Below are positions 1 through 7,850 of a stretch of DNA of 64,000 bases, one piece after another. Within the stretch, counting starts at the first letter, position 1. Each line of letters begins with the position of its first letter. The notes beneath the pieces were generated by a model. The model ran no database searches, was not told the DNA's origin, and saw only the letters and a list, made by a program, of their open reading frames with translations. The translations under genes were made by a program, and so were the position numbers. The DNA comes from Syntrophotalea acetylenivorans (GTDB lineage Bacteria; Desulfobacterota; Desulfuromonadia; Desulfuromonadales; Syntrophotaleaceae). The stretch covers positions 2,912,001 through 2,976,000 of the forward strand of contig NZ_CP015519.1 of NCBI RefSeq assembly GCF_001887775.1, read 5' to 3'.

Positions 1-741
1 GATTGTCATCAGAGCCAAGGCTGCACTGGTGGCCAGAGTGAGGGCCGCGCCCAGGTAAAGCCAAGGTGAATGAGCCAGTTCCGGGGCCAGTAGCAGCTCC
101 AGAATTTGAAAGAGAGGCCAGGTCAGGGCTGCACCGAAAATCAGTATCTGGCGGTTGTGTTGCCGGTCGAGTCCGGCCAGCATCAGTGCCAGCAAGATGA
201 ACTGGGCAAAACGAACGGTACCGTGCCAGGAGAGCAGTAATGCTGGCCGCGTGGTGAGAAAGGGCCAGCTCTCGGGGGTCAGCAGTAGGCTTTCAGTGTT
301 GAGGAGAAAGTAGCAGATCGAAAGGAGCAGTAAGTCGCCGATTATCGCTGCCGCGAGAGACAGGCGCCCGGCAGGCTGGGTCCCTTTCAGGTGCTGCCGG
401 GCTGCAAGAATGAGTGCCAGGCCGATAATGAACAAGAGCGTTACCCCACCCCAAAAGGGGTTGGTAAAAAGAGCGGTGCGATAGGCTATTTTTAATAGCA
501 ACAGATTGCAGGCCATGATCAGGGCAATCAGCAGGCCGGCGCGTCTGCCGGTTAGTACTTTGGGGCCGGGCGCGAAATTGGGCTGGGTGGGTGGCGGAGC
601 GTTGGACGGAATGAGGGCTTTGCCGGGCAGGGTGAGCAAAACCTCGCCTGCCAGATAACCCAGGGACAGGCAGAGCAGGGTCTGACAACCCCCCTGCATC
701 GCTTTGATGAGCAACAGCTGTTCCTGAATGACCGGCAACAT
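1..741 (-). CDS. Polytopic membrane protein, 3' end cut by window edge
   Basis: A reading frame stays open from an ATG at 741 down to the first base of the window (247 codons, no stop). The product is very hydrophobic, with about seven predicted membrane spans, for example residues 60-75, 85-103 and 120-140, and few charged residues. A GGGGAC stretch 5-10 bases upstream could serve as a ribosome binding site. I recognise no catalytic motif, so the function is unknown. The next gene, for a DUF1573 protein, lies upstream on the same strand but is separated by a 165-bp dispersed repeat, so co-transcription is uncertain. Confidence 0.6.
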   Translation of the reverse strand, partial: MLPVIQEQLLLIKAMQGGCQTLLCLSLGYLAGEVLLTLPGKALIPSNAPPPTQPNFAPGPKVLTGRRAGLLIALIMACNLLLLKIAYRTALFTNPFWGGVTLLFIIGLALILAARQHLKGTQPAGRLSLAAAIIGDLLLLSICYFLLNTESLLLTPESWPFLTTRPALLLSWHGTVRFAQFILLALMLAGLDRQHNRQILIFGAALTWPLFQILELLLAPELAHSPWLYLGAALTLATSAALALMTI

Positions 742-790
742 TCGGGTCCCCTGATGTGTGGAATAAAAAATGGATTGCAGTTGTTCGTTT

Positions 791-955
791 AGAAGGGTAT
801 CGGACTTACCATGAATCGACAGCAGAATCGTATGGTCGGCCCATGTTTCCGATACCTTCAGCAAAATAGCCCTGCTATTCGCTCTTAAATCCTCGAAAGT
901 CTGGCCTTGAACAGCCAATCTTTCGTTTCGGCCCGTTACGTCCGAGATCCTCCTG
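791..955. repeat. Dispersed repeat family 1, copy A
   Basis: About 165 bp that matches, in inverted orientation, the segment at 30788-30953. Shared blocks include the 14-mer CCTGCTATTCGCTC and TTTCGTTTCGGCCCGT. The two ends are imperfect inverted repeats of each other (consensus close to AGGAGNCTGTCGGACTT). No coding potential is seen. It fills most of the 295-base gap between two leftward genes. Terminal inverted repeats plus dispersal suggest a MITE-like or REP-like element; a structured RNA is an alternative. Confidence 0.8.
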
Positions 956-1036
956 GCGCAGGCGGTTTACCAGGCCATTAAATCATAAATCCCCTGTTTT
1001 GCAATACTTATGCTCTTTACAATCCTTTGAAAAGCT

Positions 1037-1723
1037 TTACTGCATATTGCCGGATAGAACTGCAGTCACGGGGATTCGTACCTTGGGCGTGCGGGGGCTG
1101 CTGGTGCGTAGAGTCACATACCCTGCAAACCGGCTCTTGTCCGTATCGGGAGCCAGACGAATAGTAATCTGCACGCTTTCTCCCGGGGCAACTTGCGGGG
1201 AGGTAAGGTCCGCCTGTAATTCCTTGCTGGTGGTTTTAAGATCGGAAAGGAATAGCTGCGTGGTGCCATCGTTGCGCAGGTTAATGACTGCAGTGAAAGG
1301 GGCTTTGTCCTTCCTGCCCTTGAATTGCAAGCGCCGAGGTGTCACCACAACCTCTTTTCGCACCTCACCATGCAATCGAAATTTGGTTTGTGGTTGATCG
1401 GGATCGTTGGAGTAGACATAGACGGTCTTGGTGACTCTCCCTTGGAACCCCTTGGAATTAAAGGTGGTCTTTAATTCCCCCCATTCGCCGGGCGCCAGGT
1501 TCTTTGCGGATAATAATGCTGCCGTACAGCCGCAGGAACTGCGAACCTTGCTGATGACCAGCGGAGCATCTCCAGTATTTTGAAACCGGAAAGTGTGGTC
1601 GGTTTTGCTGCCTTCTGCAACCCGCCCAAAGTTGAACGACGGTGCTTCTGCCTGTAAGCGAGGAGAGGCGAGAGCTATTGCCGGCACGGCCAGGATTATC
1701 AATAAGAGCAGGAGGTGTCTCAT
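1037..1723 (-). CDS. Secreted DUF1573-domain protein
   Basis: About 228 residues. An N-terminal signal peptide (hydrophobic run, residues 4-17, ending ALAS) is followed by a DUF1573 domain with the typical SSCGCT cysteine motif and FRFQNTGDAPL strand pattern, then a second Ig-like beta domain with NLRNDGTTQL. DUF1573 proteins are exported, Ig-like (ASPM/SPD-2/Hydin-type) proteins of undefined function. I chose the ATG at 1723; a GTG four codons upstream (1735) is possible. Transcription diverges from hpt. Confidence 0.8.
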   Translation of the reverse strand: MRHLLLLLIILAVPAIALASPRLQAEAPSFNFGRVAEGSKTDHTFRFQNTGDAPLVISKVRSSCGCTAALLSAKNLAPGEWGELKTTFNSKGFQGRVTKTVYVYSNDPDQPQTKFRLHGEVRKEVVVTPRRLQFKGRKDKAPFTAVINLRNDGTTQLFLSDLKTTSKELQADLTSPQVAPGESVQITIRLAPDTDKSRFAGYVTLRTSSPRTPKVRIPVTAVLSGNMQ

Positions 1724-1829
1724 AGCGATGATCACTTTATTGTTAGATGGATAAGTTGGATATACTATGTTTAACTATATAGCACAGAATATAATGTTAC
1801 TGCCAGAGTCTCGGTTTCCGGTGAATCAA

Positions 1830-1859
1830 TTGACACCCCATTTGCCGATCTGTTATAGA
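1830..1859 (+). promoter_or_regulatory. Probable sigma-70 promoter of hpt
   Basis: A perfect -35 hexamer TTGACA (1830-1835) is followed after 18 bases by TATAGA (1854-1859). The predicted start lies about 30 bases before the hpt ATG. Confidence 0.55.
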
Positions 1860-1896
1860 ATGACACTGCTTTGGACTTACATATAAACGGGGGCTT

Positions 1897-2433
1897 ATGC
1901 CGACACAGGGATTGGAAAAATCATACAGCCGGGAGCATATCGCTCGCCAGGTGCAGCGCCTCGGTGAAGAGATCAGTCGTGACTACGCAGGAGAGGAGCT
2001 ATTGGTCGTTTGCGTCTTGAAAGGGGCCTTTCTGTTTTTCGCCGATCTGGTACGAGCGATCTCTCTGCCGGTGAATGTCGATTTTGTGCGAGTGGCCAGT
2101 TACGGTCCTCATACCCAGACGACGGGACTCGTGGAGTTTCGTAAAGACCTGGAAATGTCTGTAACCGGTCGCCACGTTCTAATCATAGATGATATCTTGG
2201 ATAGTGGCTTTACCTTGGAAGCTCTCTACCAGAAGCTCGCCGGTCGCAAACCGGAAAGCCTCAAGACCTGCGTGTTGCTTGATAAACGACAGGCACGGCA
2301 AACGGCCTTTGAGGCCGATTATGTGGGTATTAGTTTTGATAGCGGGTTTGTCGTCGGCTATGGTCTCGATTATCAGGAATCCTTTCGAAGCCTTGCCGAT
2401 ATCTATTTGTTCGATCCGGCTCAGTCGGTATAG
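1897..2433 (+). CDS. hpt: Hypoxanthine phosphoribosyltransferase
   Basis: 178 residues, normal for the family. It catalyses PRPP-dependent conversion of hypoxanthine (and usually guanine) to IMP/GMP in purine salvage in the cytoplasm. The PRPP-binding signature VLIIDDILDSGFT lies at about residues 90-102, preceded by the conserved LLVVCVLKGAFLFFADL region and followed by the DYVGISF...VVGYGLDY substrate-binding strand. The ATG follows a GGGGGC ribosome site. A zinc-ribbon/DUF3426 gene starts 12 bases downstream, probably in the same transcript. Confidence 0.93.
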   Translation: MPTQGLEKSYSREHIARQVQRLGEEISRDYAGEELLVVCVLKGAFLFFADLVRAISLPVNVDFVRVASYGPHTQTTGLVEFRKDLEMSVTGRHVLIIDDILDSGFTLEALYQKLAGRKPESLKTCVLLDKRQARQTAFEADYVGISFDSGFVVGYGLDYQESFRSLADIYLFDPAQSV

Positions 2434-2445
2434 GGGGAAGCTTTT

Positions 2446-3616
2446 ATGGTAATACAATGCCCCATTGCCAGGCTCGATTCAAGTTGCCGCAAAGCAAAAT
2501 GAAGCCGGGCGGCACCAAAGTACGATGTACCAAGTGTAAGATTGTATTTATGGTCACCCCGCCTCAGGACGACGTCTCGCCAGAGGACACAAAATCTGGA
2601 AACACTACAGAGGATACTCGAGAAGAGAGCGATTCGGGGTTTGCTGAGGGATTCGGCAAGGATTTCGATAATGCCGATTTTTTTTCCGATGGTGATGAAG
2701 GGGATGATTTTCTCCTTGGCGAGGCGGCCTTTGATGACGATGGCAGTGACCCCTTTGCCCTGGATGAAGAGGAGGCCGGGGAACAAGCTGATTTAAACTG
2801 GACGGAAGACTCGGTTCCATCCTTTCTAAATTCCGACCCGGAGCCAGCAGAGGATTTGCCTGTAGCTGATGAAGTTTTTGGCGGAGAAGGTGAGGTCTCT
2901 GGGGCCTCAGGACAGGGGGGCCGGAGGAGCCGCCGGAGGTCGCCCTGACCCTTGCGGAGGACGACCCCCCGGAGGTTGGCGAATCGGTTTTGGGGCTGCC
3001 CGAAGAAGAGGTCTTTTTCGACGAAACTTCGTCCCGCACATCCTTGCCGGCACCACGACCACCGGCAGAGCGCCGTAAAAAATCCCGCAGGGGGTGGATG
3101 TGGTTGCTGTTGCTGGTGGCGTTAATGGCCGGCGGTGGTTATTTTTACTATGCTCGCCAGCAGCTGACGTCTTACTGGCAGGAACTGTTGGTCGAATGGC
3201 AACTGATTCCAGAGCCTCCCGCCGAGGGCAAGGGGCTTAAGCCGGTAGAGCTGACCGGTTATTTTATAAACAGCCAGAGGGAAGGTCAGTTGTTTGTTAT
3301 TCAGGGGCAGGTTCTGAATGAAGGTATTGAGCCGCGGGCGGCTATCGTCGTGAAGGGTAGCATCTATGATGCGGCCGGAGCACGTTTGGCTCAGCAGAGT
3401 GCTTTCTGTGGCAATCCCATGGGCAAGGAACAGCTTCGTGTCTGGCCGATAATGCGTATCTCCGAGCGGATGCAGAACCAGTTTGGGGAAATGCTGACCA
3501 ATCTCAACCTGGAACCGCAGCGGGCTATTCCGTTTACCCTGGTGTTCAAAAATTTACCGGGTGAGGTTGCGGAATTCGAGGTGATTGTCGAGACCAGCGA
3601 ACCGGTAATCAAGTAG
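2446..3616 (+). pseudogene. MJ0042 zinc-ribbon / DUF3426 membrane protein, two frameshifts
   Basis: Three frame segments together give one recognisable protein of about 390 residues: an N-terminal MJ0042-type zinc ribbon (CxxC...CTKC), a long acidic linker, a membrane span (about WLLLLVALMAGGGYFYY) and a C-terminal DUF3426 domain with the expected FVIQGQVLNEG pattern. Reading breaks twice, each at a run one base short: C4 at 2460-2463 (five C restores MVIQCPHC) and G6 at 2915-2920 (seven G restores the linker). Length 1171+2 is a multiple of three. This is likely a sequencing artefact rather than a dead gene. Function of this family is unknown; it is common in Desulfuromonadales near hpt. Confidence 0.8.
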
Positions 3617-3669
3617 TTTCCGTTCGGCAACGGCTCTTTCCCGCCGTGGCGGCGTCAATCTTCGAACTT

Positions 3670-3705
3670 GCTTGTGCGGCGTACCGGTGTACGCCTCCGC
3701 GCAAG
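3670..3705. repeat. Long imperfect intergenic hairpin
   Basis: The arms GCTTGTGCGGCGTAC and GTACGCCTCCGCGCAAGC pair around a four-base loop. It lies between two convergent genes, ahead of a clearer terminator. It has no T-run, so it looks like a repeat element or mRNA-end structure rather than a terminator. Confidence 0.5.
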
Positions 3706-3770
3706 CTCTTGATTTTCTTGCCACGACGAAAAATCCCTCGTTTTCGATTCGGAAACCTGCGCAGGAAATG

Positions 3771-3800
3771 AAAAAGCCGCCTTAAGGGGCGGCTTTTTTT
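3771..3800. terminator. Bidirectional rho-independent terminator
   Basis: GCCGCC and GGCGGC form a stem flanked by A5 on the left and T7 on the right. It sits between the convergent DUF3426 gene and tatA and can serve both. Confidence 0.8.
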
Positions 3801-3832
3801 CATTGTCTTTGGCTAGCTATTTGGATTACCGG

Positions 3833-4024
3833 TCATGCTTTGGGTTCGTCGTCTTTTTTGTCTTTCGGGGTGACGTCAATTTCGTCTTTCCCCTGGAGAC
3901 TTCTGCGAAAATTGGTGATGCCTTTGCCTAAGGCAGACCCAATTTCAGGCAGTTTCCGGCCGCCAAAAATTAATACGACAACGGCCAGGATCAGAATTAA
4001 TTCAAAGGTTCCGGGAATCCCCAT
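3833..4024 (-). CDS. tatA: Twin-arginine translocase subunit TatA/TatE
   Basis: 63 residues. One N-terminal membrane helix (about residues 6-20) is followed by the TatA hinge FGGRKLPEIG and an amphipathic helix with ALGKGITNFRRSL, then a charged tail. TatA oligomers form the channel for export of folded proteins. AGAGGAATGC precedes the ATG. No tatB or tatC is in the window, so this is a stand-alone copy, as often seen in deltaproteobacteria. Confidence 0.92.
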   Translation of the reverse strand: MGIPGTFELILILAVVVLIFGGRKLPEIGSALGKGITNFRRSLQGKDEIDVTPKDKKDDEPKA

Positions 4025-4058
4025 GCATTCCTCTTTAATGCATTCGCAAAACGTATAG

Positions 4059-4185
4059 GATGGCTAAGCAAAAACTCTGTTCTACAAGGCTTGGTGTTTT
4101 TTCAGAGATAAAGGCATACATTTAGTATGTCTAGGTCCTGAAAAAATGTCCTAACGCCGTAGGGTGGACTTTTTGCGACGCTATC
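4059..4185. repeat. Dispersed repeat family 2, copy A
   Basis: About 127 bp that aligns, inverted, with 21129-21254. Its ends are GATGGCTAAGCAAAAA on one side and (on the other strand) GATAGCGTCGCAAAAAGTCC, so the element is an imperfect palindrome with similar inverted ends and an inner CTGAAAAA/TTTTTCAG pair. It lies between tatA and the ferredoxin terminator. No ORF. Confidence 0.8.
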
Positions 4186-4190
4186 TCTTT

Positions 4191-4226
4191 AAAAGAAAAG
4201 AGGAGCGCCTTTAGGGGCGCTCCTCT
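4191..4226 (-). terminator. Terminator of the ferredoxin cluster
   Basis: A ten-base stem GAGGAGCGCC / GGCGCTCCTC with a short loop, followed on the minus strand by a T-rich CTTTTCTTTT tract. It lies just beyond the last ferredoxin gene. Confidence 0.75.
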
Positions 4227-4237
4227 TCGCTATTTTG

Positions 4238-4408
4238 TCAGGGAGCTTTGATGCAGTCTACGGGACAGCAATCAACGCAAGCGCCACAATCGGTGCAAGC
4301 TTCGGCGTCGATGACGCGAACATCGCCCTGCTCAGCAATAGCGCCCAGAGGACAGGAGTCGTCGCAGGCACCACAGTTGATACATTCGTCAGTGATGGTG
4401 TAAGCCAT
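4238..4408 (-). CDS. Small 2[4Fe-4S] ferredoxin, copy 1
   Basis: 56 residues, starting MAYTITDECINCGACDDSCP. Two cluster-binding motifs are visible: CINCGACDDSCP near the N-terminus and CTDCGACVDCCP near the C-terminus, each CxxCxxCxxxCP, the second with an extra cysteine. Such proteins carry low-potential electrons between oxidoreductases in the cytoplasm. This copy differs from copies 2 and 3 at several residues (GACDDSC for GMCDDEC; VDCIKAP for VDAIKAP). It is the last of three tandem genes and is followed by a terminator. Confidence 0.93.
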   Translation of the reverse strand: MAYTITDECINCGACDDSCPLGAIAEQGDVRVIDAEACTDCGACVDCCPVDCIKAP

Positions 4409-4503
4409 GGAATTTACCTCTTTTTCGTTAGGATGTGATTCGCCTTGCTAATAATAACAAGTAAATAGGAAGAGCCTGGAGGCTTTCCCTTTACAGTTTG
4501 CTA

Positions 4504-4674
4504 TTAGGGAGCTTTGATGGCGTCCACGGGGCAGCAGTCAACGCAAGCGCCGCAATCGGTGCAAGCATCGGCGTCGATGACGCGAACATCACCCTGCTCG
4601 GCGATAGCGCCCAGGGGGCACTCGTCGTCGCACATGCCACAGTTGATACATTCTTCGGTGATGGTGTAGGCCAT
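4504..4674 (-). CDS. Small 2[4Fe-4S] ferredoxin, copy 2
   Basis: 56 residues, motifs CINCGMCDDECP and CTDCGACVDCCP. The protein is identical to copy 3 apart from the initiation codon (ATG here), and the DNA differs at only a few, mostly third-position, bases. This points to a recent duplication or gene conversion. A GGAGATAAACCCC stretch upstream supplies the ribosome site. Confidence 0.93.
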   Translation of the reverse strand: MAYTITEECINCGMCDDECPLGAIAEQGDVRVIDADACTDCGACVDCCPVDAIKAP

Positions 4675-4744
4675 GGGGTTTATCTCCTTTTGTTAAAACA
4701 GGATCGGTGCTGTTTATTGGTGGAGTATATTAGCAAAAATGCTA

Positions 4745-4915
4745 TTAGGGAGCCTTGATGGCGTCCACGGGGCAGCAGTCAACGCAAGCGCCGCAATCGG
4801 TGCAAGCATCGGCGTCGATGACGCGAACATCACCCTGTTCTGCGATAGCGCCCAGGGGGCACTCGTCGTCGCACATGCCACAATTGATACATTCTTCAGT
4901 AATAGTATAGGCCAA
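4745..4915 (-). CDS. Small 2[4Fe-4S] ferredoxin, copy 3 (TTG start)
   Basis: 56 residues, same sequence as copy 2. The reading frame begins with TTG where copies 1 and 2 have ATG. A very strong AAAGGAGGTG site 6-7 bases upstream supports this start. It is promoter-proximal in the three-gene array, so the weaker start codon may tune its yield. Role: two-cluster electron carrier, probably serving pyruvate- or acetyl-CoA-linked metabolism, as inferred from the family and from neighbouring ackA/pta. Confidence 0.9.
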   Translation of the reverse strand: MAYTITEECINCGMCDDECPLGAIAEQGDVRVIDADACTDCGACVDCCPVDAIKAP

Positions 4916-5187
4916 GGAATTCACCTCCTTTGCTTTTAGATTATGAGCAATGGCTTCAATGCCATTGCGATTCTTTATACAACAGCTAGAGTTTCCTTGT
5001 CCACCCTAAAGCACTGTCCTTGCGGGAGCGGCTATAAAACCCCTTGCATTTACCCCGGCCGTGCTTTAGTATTTCGAAGTTTGTACCGGATACGGAAGCC
5101 GCTTGTTTTATAAAAAAGCGTTTTATTGTTCAAGAGTTAGGCGTCATTTTGTTGGTCTGCCTAACAAAAAAGCTAAGGAGAAAGTTC

Positions 5188-6450
5188 ATGGATATTCTTG
5201 CTCTAAATTGTGGCAGCTCATCGGTAAAATACCAGCTTTATAACTGGGACAAAAAGGAAGTTATCGCCAAGGGTGTTGTTGAGCGGGTCGGCATCGGCAA
5301 TTCGTTCATCGGCCACGAAGTTCCCGGCCGGGACGATTACAAGAAGGAGCAGGATTGCTCCGACCACACCGTTGCCATCGAGCTGATTATCAATACCCTG
5401 CTCGATAAGGAAGTCGGTGTAGTAGATAACATGGATCAGATTTCCGCCGTCGGCCATCGCGTGGTTCACGCGGGTGAAAAATTTGCCAGTTCGGTCCTGA
5501 TCGACGATGCGGTGCTCGAGGCAGTCAAGGAATGCTCTCACCTTGCTCCCCTGCACAATCCGCCCAACATCATGGGCATCGAAGCGGCTCAAAAGGTGTT
5601 GCCCAACGTTCCTCATGTAGGCATCTTCGACACCGCTTTCCATCAGACCATGCCCGAAGAAGCCTACATGTACCCGCTGCCCTACGAGTGGTACGAAAAG
5701 CACGGCGTTCGCCGTTACGGTTTCCACGGCACCTCCCATCTCTATGTGTCCAAGCGGGCCGCTGTGCTGCTCGGCAAGGATTCCAAGGATTGCAACATCA
5801 TCACCCTGCACATCGGTAACGGTGCCTCCCACGCGGCGATTCGCGGCGGTGTTTGCGTCGATACCAGCATGGGCATGACCCCTCTGGAAGGGGCGGTTAT
5901 GGGTACCCGCTGCGGCGATATCGACCCTGCCATCCCGACCTTCATGATGGAGGCAGAGGGCTACACCGCCAAGGAGATGGACAGTATTCTGAACAAGAAG
6001 TCCGGTTTGCTCGGCATTACCGGTCAGTATACCGACCGTCGCGACATCGGTAATGGCATCGAGGCTGGCGACAAGCGCTGCAAGCTGGCCAATGATATCG
6101 AGTGTTATCGCATTAAGAAATACATCGGTGCCTACATGGCAGTTCTGGGCAAGGTCGATGCCATCGTCTTCACCGCCGGTGTCGGCGAGATGGGTTCCGA
6201 AATCCGTCAGCAGGCTCTCGAAGGTCTCGAGCCCCTTGGCGTCAAGGTCAATAAGGAGCTGAACCTCAAGACCCGTACCAAAAAAGCCGAAGTGGAAATC
6301 TCCACCCCCGATTCTCCGGTCAAGGTGTTTGTTATTCCCACCGACGAGGAGTTGGTTTTCACCGAAGACGTGGTCGGCATTCTGGAAAAAACTTATTGCG
6401 ATCACATGGACTTTGACTATACCTTCAAGTCCAAAGATTACGAGCGCTAG
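5188..6450 (+). CDS. ackA: Acetate kinase
   Basis: 420 residues, slightly longer than the usual 400. It catalyses reversible transfer between ATP and acetate giving acetyl phosphate. The N-terminal phosphate loop LNCGSSSVKYQ, the AVGHRVVHAGEKF region, the RRYGFHGTSHLYVS signature and HIGNGAS (ATP site) are all present. The start is the ATG at 5188, preceded by AAGGAGAAAGTTC; an upstream in-frame extension to 5044 lacks support. It works with pta, encoded convergently beyond an IS element, to interconvert acetate and acetyl-CoA. Confidence 0.97.
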   Translation: MDILALNCGSSSVKYQLYNWDKKEVIAKGVVERVGIGNSFIGHEVPGRDDYKKEQDCSDHTVAIELIINTLLDKEVGVVDNMDQISAVGHRVVHAGEKFASSVLIDDAVLEAVKECSHLAPLHNPPNIMGIEAAQKVLPNVPHVGIFDTAFHQTMPEEAYMYPLPYEWYEKHGVRRYGFHGTSHLYVSKRAAVLLGKDSKDCNIITLHIGNGASHAAIRGGVCVDTSMGMTPLEGAVMGTRCGDIDPAIPTFMMEAEGYTAKEMDSILNKKSGLLGITGQYTDRRDIGNGIEAGDKRCKLANDIECYRIKKYIGAYMAVLGKVDAIVFTAGVGEMGSEIRQQALEGLEPLGVKVNKELNLKTRTKKAEVEISTPDSPVKVFVIPTDEELVFTEDVVGILEKTYCDHMDFDYTFKSKDYER

Positions 6451-6475
6451 TCAGTAAATTCAAATCGTTGCATAG

Positions 6476-6515
6476 AAAAAGGCCGGCTTGGGAAATTCCC
6501 TGCCGGCCTTTTTTG
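6476..6515 (+). terminator. ackA terminator
   Basis: AAAAAGGCCGGC pairs with GCCGGCCTTTTTT around a short partly paired loop. It lies 25 bases after the ackA stop and directly before the IS element. Confidence 0.85.
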
Positions 6516-6562
6516 TTCATTTGTCCCGTCCTGAAATAAGTTTACAGCTAGGAGGCTTATTT

Positions 6563-6964
6563 ATGGACACAGCAGAAAGTAAGCGGAAGAGACGTACTCA
6601 ACGTGATTACACCATGGGCTTTAAATTGCAGGTGGTTGCTGCCGTAGAAAAAGGCGACATGACCTACAAGCAGGCTCAGAAGATTTATGGCATCCAGGGC
6701 CGCTCGACAGTGTTAAAATGGTTGCGAAAACACGGAAGGCTGGATTGGACCCAACCTGTGAGGATGACCATGCCCAAATCTCCCAAAGCCAAAGAAAGTC
6801 CCGCACAGAAAATCAAGCGACTCGAGCGCGAACTTGAGGATGAACGTCTTCGCAATCTGTTGTTGAATGAAGTGGTGGATATCCTGGATGCAGAGCACGG
6901 AACGGGACTGCGAAAAAAGTATATTGCCAAGGAGCGAGACGCCTTCAAAAACAAAAAGGGCTGA
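6563..6964 (+). CDS. IS3-family transposase OrfA (helix-turn-helix)
   Basis: 133 residues. A helix-turn-helix region (about residues 15-55, with FKLQVVAAVEKGDMTYKQAQ and STVLKWLRKHG) precedes a leucine/arginine-rich coiled coil (KIKRLERELEDERLRNLLL) used for multimerisation. A strong AGGAGG site precedes the ATG. The gene ends in a slip-prone CAAAAAGGG (6952-6960), suggesting -1 frameshifting into orfB to make the full transposase. Confidence 0.9.
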   Translation: MDTAESKRKRRTQRDYTMGFKLQVVAAVEKGDMTYKQAQKIYGIQGRSTVLKWLRKHGRLDWTQPVRMTMPKSPKAKESPAQKIKRLERELEDERLRNLLLNEVVDILDAEHGTGLRKKYIAKERDAFKNKKG

Positions 6965-7050
6965 GTCTAAGCCGCGCTTGTAAGCTCCTTGGCATCACCC
7001 GGCAAGCCGTTTATCAAAGAGAAAAACGCAGTGAGCAGCGCAGCATAGAG

Positions 7051-7797
7051 TTGGCACCCGTCAAGTCAATGGTGATGGAGGTCAGACGGTTTATGCCGCG
7101 GCTTGGTACGCGCAAACTGTATTTTTTGTTGAAACCCATGTTTGTTGAGCAGGGAATAAAGTTGGGGCGTGACGCTTTTTTTGACTATTTGAGAGCGCAT
7201 CAACTGCTGGTGACACCGATCAAGCGCTACACAAAAACGACGCACAGCAAACATTGGATGAAGAAATACCCGAATCGTTTAGGCAGTCAAGAGATCAGCT
7301 GTGCCGAACAAGCCTTTGTGAGCGATATTACCTACGTTGAAACGGATGAAGGTGTTCACTATCTATCATTGGTCACAGATGCCTATAGCCGCAAAATCAT
7401 GGGTTATGAAGTCAGTGACAATATGCGTGCTGACAGGGTCGTAAAAGCTTTACGTCGGGCAGCTAAGCAACGACAGACAAGCCGAGCGTTAATACACCAT
7501 TCAGACCGAGGTCTACAATATTGTTCAGCGATCTACCAGCAAGAGCTAAAGCGTCATGGTATGACGCCGTCAATGACAGATGGCTATGATTGTTATCAGA
7601 ACGCTTTGGCCGAGAGGGTAAATGGTATTTTGAAGCAGGAGTTTCTGATCACCAAGTGCCGGACTTTGAGTGAGTTGAAGGGTTTGGTGCGGGAATCCGT
7701 CGATACCTACAATCGTCTGAGGCCACACCTCAGCTTAGACATGAAAACACCAGAAGAAGTACATAAGAAAGCCACCTCCGCAAGGGAGGTGGCTTGA
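7051..7797 (+). CDS. IS3-family transposase OrfB (DDE integrase core)
   Basis: The frame is open back to the slip site near 6958, so the fused product would carry about 31 residues before the first in-frame start (TTG at 7051). The rve integrase core shows the catalytic triad: FVSDITYVET (D), HHSDRGLQY (D) and NALAERVNG (E). The C-terminal LRPHLSLDMKTPEE is typical of the family. It acts with OrfA to cut and join IS ends. Confidence 0.9.
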   Translation: MAPVKSMVMEVRRFMPRLGTRKLYFLLKPMFVEQGIKLGRDAFFDYLRAHQLLVTPIKRYTKTTHSKHWMKKYPNRLGSQEISCAEQAFVSDITYVETDEGVHYLSLVTDAYSRKIMGYEVSDNMRADRVVKALRRAAKQRQTSRALIHHSDRGLQYCSAIYQQELKRHGMTPSMTDGYDCYQNALAERVNGILKQEFLITKCRTLSELKGLVRESVDTYNRLRPHLSLDMKTPEEVHKKATSAREVA

Positions 7798-7850
7798 AAA
7801 AACCGTCAATCTATTTTAGGACGTGACAGTTGCTTGCTTCCAGGTTTTGA

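Larger units (their letters stand above)
6522..7828 (+). mobile_element. Complete IS3-family insertion sequence (IS-A)
   Basis: 1307 bp bounded by imperfect inverted repeats: left TGTCCCGTCCTGAAATAA, right (read inwards) TGTCACGTCCTAAAATAG. It contains orfA and orfB with the orfB frame at -1, the arrangement of IS3-family elements. It lies between the ackA terminator and the 3' end of pta, so no gene is disrupted. No convincing target duplication is visible. A 54-bp sequence at 49998-50051 carries two ends of the same type. Confidence 0.88.

Noticed and set aside
293-688. 131-residue leftward ORF
   Set aside because: Pro/Arg/Ser-rich shadow of the real membrane-protein frame, which is open from 741 to the window edge.
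4235-4939. Three rightward ORFs over the ferredoxin region
   Set aside because: They are shadows; the minus strand encodes three 56-residue ferredoxins with full cysteine motifs.
5218-6405. 395-residue ORF antisense to ackA
   Set aside because: Long only because of the codon bias of ackA; the forward frame carries every acetate kinase motif.
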